Assembly (NCBI RefSeq): GCF_023898315.1
Contig: NC_064616.1
Coordinates: 545,901,602-545,965,601 of the forward strand
DNA from: Schistocerca nitens
Lineage: Eukaryota; Arthropoda; Insecta; Orthoptera; Acrididae
DNA length: 64,000 nucleotides
Direction: 5' to 3'
Positions 34,410 to 46,623 of this stretch are shown piece by piece. A program made the position numbers and the translations under genes. Every line of letters starts with the position of its first letter. Positions within the stretch are counted from its first letter, which is position 1. A model generated the notes under the pieces. It saw only the letters and a list, made by a program, of their open reading frames with translations. It made no database searches and was not told the origin of the DNA.

Positions 34410-34490
34410 CGTGAGACTGCTACGGTCGCAGGTTCGAATCCTGCCTCGGGCATGGATGTACGTGATGTCCTAAGGTTAGTTAGGTTTAAG
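34410..34490 (+). mobile_element. SINE, 3' part of the split SINE
   Basis: Continues the head at 28,587: CGTGAGACTGCTACGGTCGC, B box GGTTCGAATCC, then GGTTAGTTAGGTTTAAG, where similarity stops. The body and tail after this are missing. Confidence 0.9.
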
Positions 34491-36009
34491 TCGGTGTATG
34501 TAAAGGAACTGTGTGCATGGAGATGGAAACAAAGGATTTTCCCTAACACATAAACTGTAGTTGTTTGCTCTGATTAAACATTAATAATTACTGCAATGTG
34601 ATGGGCACTATCAGCTACTGTAACGAAACAAGGGTTACCAATTACGTACATCTATTATTGGGACTCCAATGATTGCACAGAACAACAGGGTTCAAATACT
34701 CATCACGGGACAATGAGTGTGTGTAGACATATAAGAGTGTCATAATTATGAATCGTCGGAGGGAAGAGACTGGAAAAATTCTCGCAAATTAGACCGAACA
34801 CACATGAAATCGTGTTACCTGACCGGCAATCACAAGAGCTGAAGTTTTGAAGATGATTGCATCGGAAGGTTGGTGAGTAAAGAGAATCAGAACCCCAGAC
34901 ATTAAAATTATGGTCGAAAGACAGCCACACAGGGACTGAATGATCAATCTGAGCTACGTGCCCATCATCCCACATGAATTTTGAATGCCGCTGCTGCGAC
35001 ACTTATTTCATTTGTATTAGTCCGTTTATGGCGTTTTTTGATAGTTCACTGTGTTACGGCTGAAAGTCAAGCGCCGCCACGCTAGTCAGAAACGAGAGTG
35101 CAGTAACGGCTGTACATCATTTGCGCGAGACGAGGTGCAGCGAGATGCCAGGCAGGGTCGGACGCTAGCATGGCGCGACCCGTCTGCTCGTGAATTGCCT
35201 CTTCCTGATGAGGTGAAGAAGTCCGATCTCAGAGCCTCTCGATGACCAATTCCGTCTGCTATGGCTCCCGGTGAAGAAATGTGTACTATGGCTCTCTGCG
35301 AGGAAGTGACTGATACTTCACTCTCCGCCTCCTACTCTGTGTGAGAGCACCAGAACTGCCATTTTGGTGAATCTGAGACCATGTAGATGATTTCGCCAAT
35401 CCGAAATATCCTAATAGTTTGGTCTTTAACACTCCGAACGCCAATCTATCTGAACTCCTCTGTATCTCTCTATCTGAACTCCTCACCGTTCTGAATGATT
35501 CTGAGTTCCAGTCTTTCAAAGCCGTCTTGCCAAGAACTTTGAGTAACTTTTTCTTCTCAATATTTACGCTCAAGGCAACAGCGGCCAGTCGACACTAGAC
35601 AAAAGACTCGCCTGTGGAGGCGCTCCATGTTTACTGCCCAATGCTGCGGTTTTATTACGCGGTACACGCGTTTTGGGTGGGTGGTCTGTCGTTCAGAGAA
35701 ATCTCGGTATACTTATTCGCCAAATTGCGAGGACAGAGCGAGATTGTGAACTCGGCACACAAATCCCTTCTTTCCAGAGTGTGGCTAGTTTTGTCAAACA
35801 CGCACGCCGCCGCCCTCTACCACCGTGAATGTGACAGTGGGCCCCCGCTCACAGGGCTCAGGTGGTTGGCGCTGTTCCCCAGCGCGTGTCCAGTCAGACG
35901 CCGCGTCTGCTGAATACAGACCAAGAAGAGCAGAAATTGCAATGACCATTATTTCATTCTCCGCTAACCACCAGAATGAATCAAAGAAAAACTTAAGAAT
36001 AAAGAGAAG
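34491..36009. other. No recognised feature
   Basis: Mixed composition, no family recognised. Short frames (for instance 35,051-35,245 and 35,614-35,913) have no domain signature. It ends in AAGAGAAGTTAA, the left target repeat of the palindrome. Confidence 0.55.
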
Positions 36010-36750
36010 TTAAGGTTTATAATTTATATAAAAAACAGCTACCAGCCACATGTATGGTTTAAAAAAGGTTTATTATCTTCAGACCATGACCGGTTTCGGA
36101 TTTTCCTTTACAAATCCATCTTCAGATGGCAGATTACACGCATTCTTAGTTGGACCTAGTTTTGTTTGTGTTATTCGTTTGCTGCAGAGCTGTGTAGTTC
36201 TGCCTGACGAAATATTCGTGCGTTTATGTTTTCGAACGCAAGCTTCATACACTTTTCAATATGCACTATGTGAGTGCTATTTCAGTCAATGGGCGTCACT
36301 TTTAACCCCATCATTTTATTTGCACATGCAGCACACACGAATAACGTTTACAAAACGTGGCCCAGCTTCACATTACAACCAAGAATGGTTGAAGCTGGGC
36401 CACGTTTTGTAAACGTTATTCGTGTGTGCTGCATGTGCAAATAAAATGATGAGGTTAAAAGTGACGCCCATTGACTGGAATAGCACTCACATAGTGCATA
36501 TTGAAAAGTGTATGAAGCTTGCGTTCGAAAACATAAACGCACGAATATTTCGTCAGGCAGAACTACACAGCTCTGCAGCAAACGAATAACACAAACAAAA
36601 CTAGGTCCAACTAAGAATGCGTGTAATCTGCCATCTGAAGATGGATTTGTAAAGGAAAATCCGAAACCGGTCATGGTCTGAAGATAATAAACCTTTTTTA
36701 AACCATACATGTGGCTGGTAGCTGTTTTTTATATAAATTATAAACCTTAA
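36010..36750. repeat. Near-perfect 361-bp palindrome element
   Basis: Arms 36,010-36,370 and 36,390-36,750 are inverted copies differing at only a few bases, with a 19-base spacer whose ends pair further (CAACC...GGTTG). A 12-bp direct repeat AAGAGAAGTTAA (36,002-36,013; 36,798-36,809) flanks the palindrome plus a 47-base non-palindromic tail (36,751-36,797). So it was inserted as a unit. Mirror-image 120-residue frames in the arms are a by-product of the symmetry. The outer part of each arm has TTTCGGATTTTCC and ATCTTCAGATGGC, a conserved-looking motif set. It could be a foldback element or a Penelope-type element with inverted terminal repeats; I cannot decide. Confidence 0.93.
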
Positions 36751-36809
36751 GTACAACAGCCACGTTTCTCAACATGTCGTCTTTCGACAAAATAGCGAAG
36801 AGAAGTTAA

Positions 36810-37906
36810 AGTAATCCCCTATAATCATGGCCCACTCTCCCGCTCATTTGCACATACGTCGAAACCTACTGATTAATTAAAATTATCTAATGGGTGGATT
36901 AAGTGTGCTGAGAAAAAAGGACAATGAAACACTAGCCTGACCACAGCCTGGTGTGTTTCATTGGCATCCGCCCTGCTTGACTGGTCTGTCATTCAAGTAG
37001 AATACTGTGCAGTAGGATACCTGCATATTGGTATGGTTGAGGATAGTGTGGCGGAGGAGGGCGAACGAGGAGACGAATTGTGAAAGGAGATAGAATGAGT
37101 TAGACAGAGACGGGAGAGGGAGGAAATACACATCAAATGAAGTGGGGATTACAATTATATTTCAACTGGCATTTCATCTGAATTTTGCTTATTACACAAC
37201 AGCGTCCGGAAGACATATGTACACTTCCAAATTGTGTAGTTCGCACTTAGTTAAATAAAAAAGTAAAATAAAAAAAAACTTAATGCAAATACGCAGTCTT
37301 ACCGACCGTGGGGTAAGGGTACCTTTCTAGTGGGGTACATTCGCGCCCATATGTGTTATTCAGTTCTTCTTTTTTATTTAATTTATAGCGTACATAAACT
37401 AAGTATGCCTTGTTTCTCAGCATATAACAGTTACCTTTGATACAATATTTTTTTTGTAATGAACAATCCTGCGGCCTCTGAGAAAAACCCTGCAAAAATA
37501 TTCCAATCGGACGAAAAGCTGTTTCACGGAGATCACCAATAAAGTGTCGAGACCCTTCATAGTCAGAACAGGATTCTTGCACTTGAGACATTGGATTCAG
37601 TATTCTGTTGGTGGATGTTTGGTCTTCTCAGTACAGCCTGTGTAGTGAGAAGCTTGTCAATTTTTCGTCGACGTATTTAAGTTTCTGTTTCTTTTCTTTT
37701 TCTTTTACTTTGTTTGATCTGAATCGAACACATTCCTCTTTGGTTTCTTCATTACTTATTCTGTTGACTGGGATTCCAGTTCCTTCGTGAATGGGGCTCC
37801 CTATACTATTTCTTATTTCCTCCCATTATTTTTGTCTTTCCAAGCAATCTTTTCTTCTTGGCATTGGAATTATTTCTTTTGGATAAACGGTGGTACTTGA
37901 TCCTAG
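36810..37906. other. No recognised feature
   Basis: AT-rich with short frames only. It may contain the end of the pogo-like element that starts on the right, but no terminal repeat is visible. Confidence 0.5.
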
Positions 37907-39300
37907 TTATGATTCATTTGATGATGTCTGTGAACATTGGCTTTGGAGACAACCAGATTCAACTTTGATAGCAACATTAAATTTGTCAGTTTTGTCTGTA
38001 GCAATCGAAGTCAGTAAGTCTTCCTCAGTGAATAAGTGAAGATCGATTTCATACATGCCGCGTATCGTGAACGCCTTTGTTGCCTTCGTCATTATGGCCG
38101 TCACGACATAAGCATTAACAAATAATTCAGCAATAAATTTTTGTGTAATTACATATGCAGGGTGAGCCATTGCTCTCATTCTTGTGAACAAAAGTCATTC
38201 ATCGGCTTCAAAAGCAGCGATTCACTTGCTGTAGTTTGTGGCTCCTGTTGGCAGGCATTTTAAGCACATGAATGTTATGGTCCATGCTATAGAGGACTGC
38301 ACTCAGACTCATATATGACGCGCTATCGTAAGAAGTTAACAATACTGATTTTTTTATGTTGGCTGTACATGTTTCGCAAAACGTTATAGCCATGTGAGAT
38401 ACAGATCTGAGTTCATGTATCCAGTGTCCGAACACATCATTAGTGACCCAGAACGGCCACCATTCTTCAAACTCACTCTCATCTTGTCCCATTCCTGGAG
38501 GGATTGTAACCCATGACCCCCTGCCCCCTTGAAATTCCCACATAGAAGATACAGCCGTTATCAACTGACCTCTTTTCTCTTTATCCATATGCTATTCTTT
38601 CCATGTGATTTTAGCCGCATGTTGCAATCACTGTCGGAACTTTGTTAGGAACTGTTGTAATCCCCGACTCATTCACGTCAAATATGCTATGTGTTTCAAA
38701 TTTATACCTCTCCATTAGCGACGAAAGATTGTCAAAGAAGATGCCTGTTTGCTGTTTGTTGGACCCCATCACACGTCCAAGATTAGTTTTCTATGGAATC
38801 CGAAGACTAAGATTCCGTTTCTGCATGAAATTAAAAGCTCAGTCTTATCGTACCATGTAATTTTTTTCTGATTTTGTTGTTATATTATGCCATACCGACT
38901 TGCCATAAACTAATCTTCTGAAATTTAACTTTTTCATACTATAGTAACATCCATCCAAAGATCTATAGTGTTCGGCGAGTTCCACGTCCTACTCATCATT
39001 AAGAGTTCTTCCCAATCTTCCAGTTTGTTTACCCCATAATCCTGAAAAAAGATGGGATAGTGGTGTTAATTTTAAGCTTATCTTTCCATAGGCAGCAGCT
39101 TCCAAAATAAAATAAAAACATAGAGATAAAGTACACTTGAAGGGAACGCTCACCTCTTTAATGTGATTTATGGGGGCAAATTCACTTAGTCAAAGCTCCC
39201 TCGCTACCTGACGTTTAGACTTCCCTTTTTTCAAGCCCTCTTTTGCAATTTCGAGCATTACTGGGCTGCAAAACTTCCTTTCGGTTTCGTTTTGTAGGTG
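37907..39300 (-). pseudogene. pogo/Tigger-type (DDE_1) transposase pseudogene
   Basis: The minus strand reads in order, with frame changes: a psq-type HTH start (SPVMLEIAKEGLKKGKSKRQ, about 39,187-39,290), a CENP-B-like second HTH (ELAEHYRSLDGCYYSM), NLSLRIP...LGRVMGSNKQQTGIFFDNL, IFDVNESGITTVPNKVPTVI (the N-x-D-E block; the catalytic Asp is Asn), GQLITAVSSM, LLTSYDSASYMSL (the L-D-G-H block; Asp kept, His lost) and NIHVLKMPANRSHKLQQVNR. It ends with AFTIRGMYEIDLHLFTEEDLL, the G-I-Y-P-x-N-x-x-x-F-x-x-x-D-F block. Clearly dead. No terminal repeats identified. Confidence 0.85.
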
Positions 39301-40566
39301 CTAAACAGAAAAAAATACTTTTTGAGTACTATTATCGGGGTGCAACGTTCATAAACGTTTCTTGCTCCATATCAACGAAAAGCTGATAATTATAACGTAT
39401 GGTGTAGTATTATGCATTGCGCCTTCTACCCCACCTGCGACGTGTAAACTTGTCCCATACATACTGCGAGACTGCAGCTTTCGTCTGCACATGGATATGC
39501 ATTGTAGGAACACCGATGTGTTAATGTATCATAAGACTGACAATACATCATAGTACACAGTGGAATACATTTACGACTCTTAAGCCCATTATTGCCTGAG
39601 TTATAGCTTATTTCTACAACACAAAATTTTATTTTAAAATAATTTGAAACAGTTCACATCGCACGAGCAGCCGTTAACACCACGACAATCACCAATCGTA
39701 CGGCAACAAAGGGTCTCACACGTAGAGTATTTCGTGCCCTGCAGAAGACAATTGACAAAGTGCCGTGCCGGAAAGGGGGGGGGGGAGGTGTCGGGGGCTG
39801 GTGGAGGTGGGAGATGTTCTTCACCCCATATTACTGGTATTCCTGAAAATTTGTTATTGTGAATTTATAATAGCTGTGAAAACACTTGTACCATTTAAAA
39901 CTAAAACGTTGGCTACATGAAGTACGTAATTCATGTACGAATAGATCCCCTTCCCACTATTATCTATAGCCTGCTCATTACGTAAATTTTAAAAACTTAA
40001 GAGTATTTTGAAGGCCACTAAAAATTCAGATCACAAAGTTTCAGAACTATCTGTACAGGGTTAGGAGCCTTTATGGTGCTCGGAGAAATTATTTTATACA
40101 TTTTAATCTGCCATAAAAGCGTGGTACAGGAAAATGATTTTTATTTAAATAAATATTTTTACCTGCCGTTGTAAAAACTGTACCCACCAAATTGTGCACG
40201 TTGGATACCTAGACTCCGATCAAAGAATACTGTTGACCTCCTGCTGCAATTCTTGATCCGTTTAACTGCCACTCCCTCTGTCCCATGAATGTTTCTTAGT
40301 CATTATGCTGCGCAGTTATATGATGGGTGCAGTGTCATGAGAAGTAAATGGGGCATATTTCCCACCCAGGTAAGTCACAGATAAAGCCTTTCGTTACATA
40401 GACCCAATCCCGTCTTCTTATTAAACCACAGGATACTTATGTGTCTCCTCGAAAGTGCGGGTGGAGGTGACACGAAGTACCTATTAAATCTAGACCTTTC
40501 ATCTCGGAGCACATTGCTTCTCTCACGTTTGTTGCTGCATCCGGTGGGAGCATATACACTACCAGT
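39301..40566. other. No recognised feature
   Basis: AT-rich; a run of 11 G starts at about 39,776. No frame or repeat family that I recognise. Confidence 0.55.
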
Positions 40567-41640
40567 TCGAACATTATGACCACTAATAGCCGGTACGTTT
40601 ACATTTGGCATGGATAACAGCGTCAACGTGTTGTGGCATGGATGCAATGAGGCCTTAATAGGTAGCTGGAGGAACTTGGTACTATATCAGCAAACACAAG
40701 CAAAATGATTGTCGTAAATTCCATACTGGGGGGCCGATGAGCTCTGATGCCACGTACAAAAATGTCACAGATGTCATCGATCGGGTAATGGGTAATGTGC
40801 TATGATATCATACTCGCTGACCATGATGGTGCCATGCACAAGCTCCACTGGACCAATGGACACCAACGTGAATGTTCCCCAAAGCATAATGGCGCCGCCG
40901 CCAGCTTGTTTACATCCCGCAGTGTAGGTGTCAAGGAGCTGTTTCCCTGTAAGACGGCCGGCCGCGGTGGCCAAGCGGATCTAGGCACTTCAGTCCGGAA
41001 CCGCGCGACTGCTACGGTCGCAGGTTCGAATCCTGCCTCGGGAATGGATGTGTGTGATGTCCTTAGGTTAGTTAGTTTTAAGTAGTTCTAAGTTCTAGGG
41101 GAATGGTGACCTTAGATGATAAGTCCCATAGTGCTCAGAGCCATTTGAACCATTTTTGAACCCTGTAAGACGACAGATTCATGCCCTCCGCTCGAAGTGA
41201 TGAAGAAGATATCGGGAGTCGTTAGACAACGTAACGTACTACCACTGCGCCAACGTCCATTGCCGATGGTCACGTGAGAAGTTCAATCGTAGTTGGTGCT
41301 GTCGTGATGTCATTGGCACATGCATGGCTCGTCGTCTGCGGAGGCCAATCATTAAGAGTGTTCGGTGCACGGTGTGTTCAGACACACTTGTACTCTGCCC
41401 AGAACTAAAGTCTGATATGAATTTCGTCACAGTTAGAAGCCTCTCCTGTTTTACCAGACTGCCCTGCCAACGTAGTCTGACGACTGTAACAGGGGATGGC
41501 CGCCCAACCCCACGACGTCTTGAAAAAGCTCGTGCCGAGCCTGAGGATCATCACAATCTGCCTTCTCCGGATTAAATCATAGCTCATGCTAGATACGCAG
41601 AGAATAGTCCTGCATCACTGGCAATGTGTGCAGACCACTC
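40567..41640 (-). pseudogene. Tc1-like element remnant split by a SINE
   Basis: Minus-strand pieces: 41,239-41,430 (EHTVHRTLLMIGLRRRRAMH then HRQWTLAQW, the part between HTH and the first Asp) and, left of the SINE, GGGAIMLWGTFTLVSIGPVE. The second Asp and Glu blocks are not recognisable. The right end is not defined. GAACATTATGACCACTAATA at the left may be an end, by resemblance to Tc1 ends I know from Orthoptera. Confidence 0.75.
40957..41160 (+). mobile_element. tRNA-derived SINE (major family)
   Basis: Head GCCGGCCGCGGTGGCCAAGC, perfect B box, tail GAGCCATTTGAACCATTTTT. Perfect 12-bp target duplication CCCTGTAAGACG (40,945-40,956; 41,161-41,172). It sits inside the Tc1 remnant. Confidence 0.97.
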
Positions 41641-42556
41641 CTCTTTACAAAAACGGTAATTGATCGGACAGACAGAATTGCAAACCAATAACGCTAACAT
41701 CTGACTGATACAGGACCCGCAAGTACAATTTAAGATTAATCAATACGCATATGATATTCCTGGAGGAAAAGCATCTAATATCAGATGATTAGCACATATT
41801 CATTAATAACGAATCAACTGAAACAAAGCTTGATTTACCCCTACATGACACACAGTAAAGAGCAGATGCAGAGCAGCAGGTTGATTCCCTCTTCCAGGAT
41901 CGAGGAACACTGGCCGAGGTATAATCAGACAGAGTATTTTTATAAATATGAGATGAACTCAGTTATTATTTGATTAATGTAGCTCGGAAATTTATTTTGG
42001 ATGGCGAATGTCCTACAGTATGAAAATAACAAAGCAGATAAACGAGTTACCAGATTAGTTTCAGCAGCATTGCGCAATTGATATCTGACGACACTGTTGT
42101 CTGCAGGGAAGAATCGTCTTTGTACAATCTTAATGAAATGCAGAAATGCTTGACAAAAATGTCTACAATATGCATTAAATAGGAGCTTTCCTTAAGAGTG
42201 GATATGTGTAAGATGATGCCAATATCGAAGGGAAATACTTCAATAGTATCTGATTACGAGATCATTGAAGAATACTTTCAAAATATCGTATATTATAACT
42301 ACAACGTGTTACTAATAAGAGATGTGGAAGACTTAAATTTGTCTGACGTTTTACGGGAAAGTACGATGTGTCTGTAAATACATCTCATATAAACCGCTAT
42401 TACGACCAATACTAAAGCATCAGTAACTCCCCGATTCTTTACAGATTCGTAGTTCCTTGTATAAAGCGGCTTCAAACATCTGATTACTTTAAAAATGAAA
42501 TAATGTTTAAGATTATAATTCAGGATTTGAAAAGCTGTGTTGTATTATATTGTATG
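41641..42556. other. No recognised feature
   Basis: AT-rich, short frames, no repeat family recognised. Confidence 0.55.
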
Positions 42557-43012
42557 TAACTGGGGACCTAGAAAAGACAGAGAGGTTTAGTCCCCGCCAT
42601 AGCCCTGAGTGGTTCACAACCCCACAACAGGCTACAGAAGTCCACTCACCCCACCGTCACCACACACCGAACCCAGGGTTATTGTGCGATTCGGCCCCCA
42701 GTGGACGCCCCCGGGAACGTCTCACACCAGACGTGTGTAACCCCAATGTTTGCTTGGTAGAGTAATTATGGTGTACAGGTACGTGGAGAACGTGCTTACA
42801 CAGCAATCGCCGACATAGTGTAACTGAGGCGGAATAAGGGGAACCAGCCCGCATTCGCCGAGGCAGATGGAAAACCGCCTTACAAACCACCCGCAGACGG
42901 TCCGGCACACCGGACCTCGACACTAATGCGCCGAACGGATTCGTGTCTCGGACAAGCACGACCTCCAGCCCGTTAAGCTGTGCGTTAGGGCGCACGGCTA
43001 AGTGGGCGGCCT
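42557..43012 (-). mobile_element. GC-rich SINE-like repeat
   Basis: A GC-rich island in AT-rich flanks, with abrupt ends. On the minus strand it starts GGCCGCCCACTTAGCCGTGC followed by GCCCTAACGCACAGC, which resembles a tRNA 5' half, and has GTGTCGAGGTCCGGTGTG as a possible weak B box. I recall this unit as a repeated sequence in locust genomes, but cannot check that here. No target duplication was found. Confidence 0.45.
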
Positions 43013-44213
43013 TTAAAATTTGTTGGAAGTTGTCAGGTGCTCTGATTATGAATTACTGGATAAATGTGGTCTGGGTAATTTTCTCTGCATTTTAAGCAAG
43101 AGCAAGTTTTTCACGAATCCCAATGATTATGATGTCATATCTCCTGATCTATGTGATTCATAATGATATTTGTTTGCAGGTACATACAGTGGTGTATGTA
43201 GATACTTTGTCTGCACAGTGTGTTGCAAATAAAGTTAGTTATAAAGAAGTAATAATTTAAAAAGTCGTGACTGACGTTCAACTTATATTGCACGACATTT
43301 TAAAGGGAAGCTATTTTTTCAGGCATCTACATGTCTGTGCCGCCATATCGTCTGAACTATGTGTCGTATAGTGATATAATTTTGCAAGTAGTATATGTGG
43401 ATATTGCTTGAAGACTGTTTTGTGAACATAGTTAATGGTAAAGAAGTAATATATTAAAACGTCATATCTGATACTGAAGTCTTACTGCATGAACGGCGAA
43501 AATGCAGTAGACGATACAATTTTTTGCTTTCAACGTGTTGTGGAGGTGTCAGCGAGAAGAACTACAGTAGAGGTCGAAAATCATGTGTAAACTTTCTTCT
43601 AACTCACTAAGGGCTTTCATTCTGAAATACTGGATGAATGAAACCTGGATATTTACGCGCCACTCCTTACGCTGCCTCAAGACAGCCATGCAGCTTCCAA
43701 CAGTAATACTAGGCTTCTTGTGTTACATTTATAACATAATAATATATTTCTAATTGACTAGATCAAGACAATAATTTTAAATTTTTAAATTCTGTCAATA
43801 AGTATGCGGAATAGTGAATATAAAAATTTTATTCCCTCTGGAATGTGTTAGTTTGGCCATTGGTTAGTGATACGGGGTTCCAACATAGTCACTCCCCCAC
43901 ACCGCCCGCCCCCTTCACCGCCTGGTCAATGCCCGGATTCATGACTCCACAGTGTACCAAGACTTTTCGCTCTTTAAGTGGCATTATCCTGCGAATGTAT
44001 CTGAGCCTATTCTCATTCATACGCCCTGTGAAGTACCGGAAAGAGAGCTTCACTTGCCTACAGTGGCGTTTGAATAAAATAAAAATGAGGTTTTTCTGGA
44101 CGGCAGTGTGCTTTGTGCCTTTTGTTCGTCAGGTTAAGCTGAGGTGTGACTTTCTGCGTTAAGAGCTGTCTATCCACTAAAAGAAGCCGTGACAGTCGAC
44201 TGCGATCATGTTA

Positions 44214-44257
44214 GCTGGCCGTTGTGGCCGAGCGGTTCTAGACGCTTCAGTCCGGAA
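44214..44257 (+). mobile_element. SINE head fragment
   Basis: GTTGTGGCCGAGCGGTTCTA and TCAGTCCGGAAC match the first 45 bases of the major SINE. Flanked by CATGTTA and CATGTTG. Copy A near 930 lacks it. An insertion of the 5' end alone is unusual for a retroposon. Confidence 0.85.
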
Positions 44258-46417
44258 CATGTTGTTGTATTCAGTTCTGGCAAAGACTGTTTTCCCAGAA
44301 TCGAAAAACTGACAGTTCTCCCTTAATAAAATGAATATGAAAACCTTATCGCCTACAACACGTCAGTCATGAGTCCCATGCGCAAAGTATCCAGAATCAG
44401 GCTTAGTTATATGGCGGTCGAATCCTAAACCTTCAGTAAATACACGCCTAGCTACATCCTGATCACACGACAAGCCTAACCGTTCCGTCCTTCGAACCAA
44501 TCCCCCGCCTCTGCCACGAAACACGACCCCACTCCAACCCTACCTCCAACACAGCAGTAATGTCTCATCACATTTCTCATCGCTTTAGTTCGAATTGCAG
44601 AAACGCTATGAAATCTCGAATTATGTCTTCATCTTAAATGAAATGAGTAAACAATCAATCTTTTGTGATTTAGGACGTGACCTTCCAGCCGTATCAGTTA
44701 CATGAACAATGAGAAACAAATCAAATAACTTCACATCGCATTGCAATGAGGTCGTTACTGTAACGTATGTTTCCGATAAAAAGCAGAGCTAATGCTTTCA
44801 TTTTTGTTCTCAGTATTTTGTAAACATATAGAGATGTCTTTTACGTACATTGATACATGTGGTCTCACTTGTAATATTTGCCTGATTAATACAAAACAGT
44901 ATATGTTTCTTAATGTTACATATTAAACATGTCTGTTGAATGTACTGCTTCTCTGAAAACTAGTGAATTATTGAAAATTAATTAAAAATTTACTTGAGAT
45001 ATTTGTTTTATGCGCCATTGGTTGCAGCTTTCACTGATCGAGTCTGGCAAAACGTGGTTAAAATCACTCCTTGCCATACTGCAGATATTTAAGACTGACG
45101 GGAGAAACATACTTAAAAATAACAATCTCAGTGGCTGCAAAACAAAAAATAGAATTGAAGGCAACGTAACAGAGCGCTGATAAGGCAGCCGCTGGGGTTA
45201 CCTACCTCCTACGGCCCTCTGCTGCTCTGGCACCGACGAGGCAGACGGACGGATGCAAGTGTCTCAACCAATGAGATGCCCTTATTCGCCACCCTATATT
45301 GTGGGCGGGACGGGGCGTGGTCTGGGCGTAGCCTACAGTCGTAGACTTTATCCGATGTTATGTTATCCTAACACAGGGCCGGGTGCGCGAGCTGCCCGTG
45401 AGGCTGCCCGAAAAAGGCCGAAGACTTCCGAAAATACACGATCGACAGCTGACTCCCACGTTTAAGACACGTTAGTTTTCTTACTGTTGTCGTTATTCTT
45501 CAAGTGCAATGCAATGAATACTTACGACACAATATAACACGTGATAGTATTTTCGAACGTGTAGCCTCCAAATCTTGTGTTACACAAAACTGCCATCGAA
45601 TAAAAAATTAATGACGGTTAGCTCATAAAAATTCTACAGAGAAGAGAAGCAAACGAAACAATGCTAGTAAGTGTGTTTTTATGTGCCACCACGTCATATA
45701 AGTCTTTGCAAGTAAAACAGTCATGTTGTTTTCCTATCAGTGTCGGCGAGTGAAATTTGAATTTTGATTTTTTCCCCCTTGTGCGACCAGCTGGTACTTC
45801 GTGTCCCACCTTCTTCTAAGCACTAACATGTTGTTCCACCTGCATTAAAACAACTAAAGATAGGTACACACCAGCACGCGGTGGAAAAACAGGTGATCGT
45901 TCGCTGTTCAATAGAGGTACAACACGGATATAAAGAAAGAAAACAAACAATATTAATTTTATATTCGTAATGCCGTCTGCAAAGGCTGAAAGCACTTACA
46001 AACATTACGAATCGTTCCAAATTCTGTCGTTCAGGTCAGAATAAAATAAGTTGAAGAGGTCAGAGGGGTGGCTGTGCGATAATCAAGAAAAAGTGAATAA
46101 AATGTCACTCTCGACGACGTTATTTCCCACTTAAAAGTACACCACAGACACATTGTAATAAGGAATAAAGATAATTTTTACTAAATATCTGTTAACAAAA
46201 TACATCTAGGCTTATTGAGGAGTGTTAACTTCAGAGCTGATCTACTACTAACGAAAAAGAAAGATCTATGTTCATTACTCTATCATTGTCTTTATTTGTT
46301 TTTCCACTAGCATCTCCGTGTTTGTGATGAGATTACTGGTCATTAAACTCATTGCTCCGGCAGATGAAGGTCAATTGACTACTCCTAAGCTTCGATTTTG
46401 TTAATTTCATCATTGAA

Positions 46418-46623
46418 AATATGGAAATTTCTGGCAATGTCTTATGGGACTAAACTGGGGTGGTGATCGGTTCCTAAGCTTACACACTGTTTAATCTAAC
46501 TTAAACTATCTTACGCTGAGGACGACACACACACGCATGCCCGAGGGAGGACTCGAACCTCCGACGGGGGGAGACCCGCGGACCGTGACAAGACGCCTCA
46601 GACCTCGCTGCTACACCCGCGGC
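46418..46623 (-). mobile_element. SINE, family with GAGGTTCGAGTCCTCCC B box
   Basis: On the minus strand it begins GCCGCGGGTGTAGCAGCGAG, then GGAGGTTCGAGTCCTCCC. Target duplication AATTTCATCATTGAA / AATTTGATCGTTGAA (46,403-46,417; 46,624-46,638). Copy A near 2860 is an empty site. Same family as the truncated copy at 16,060. Confidence 0.92.

Noticed and set aside
36050..36412. 120-residue frame conserved on both strands
   Set aside because: It is mirrored at 36,348-36,710 only because the DNA is a palindrome; no family resemblance.
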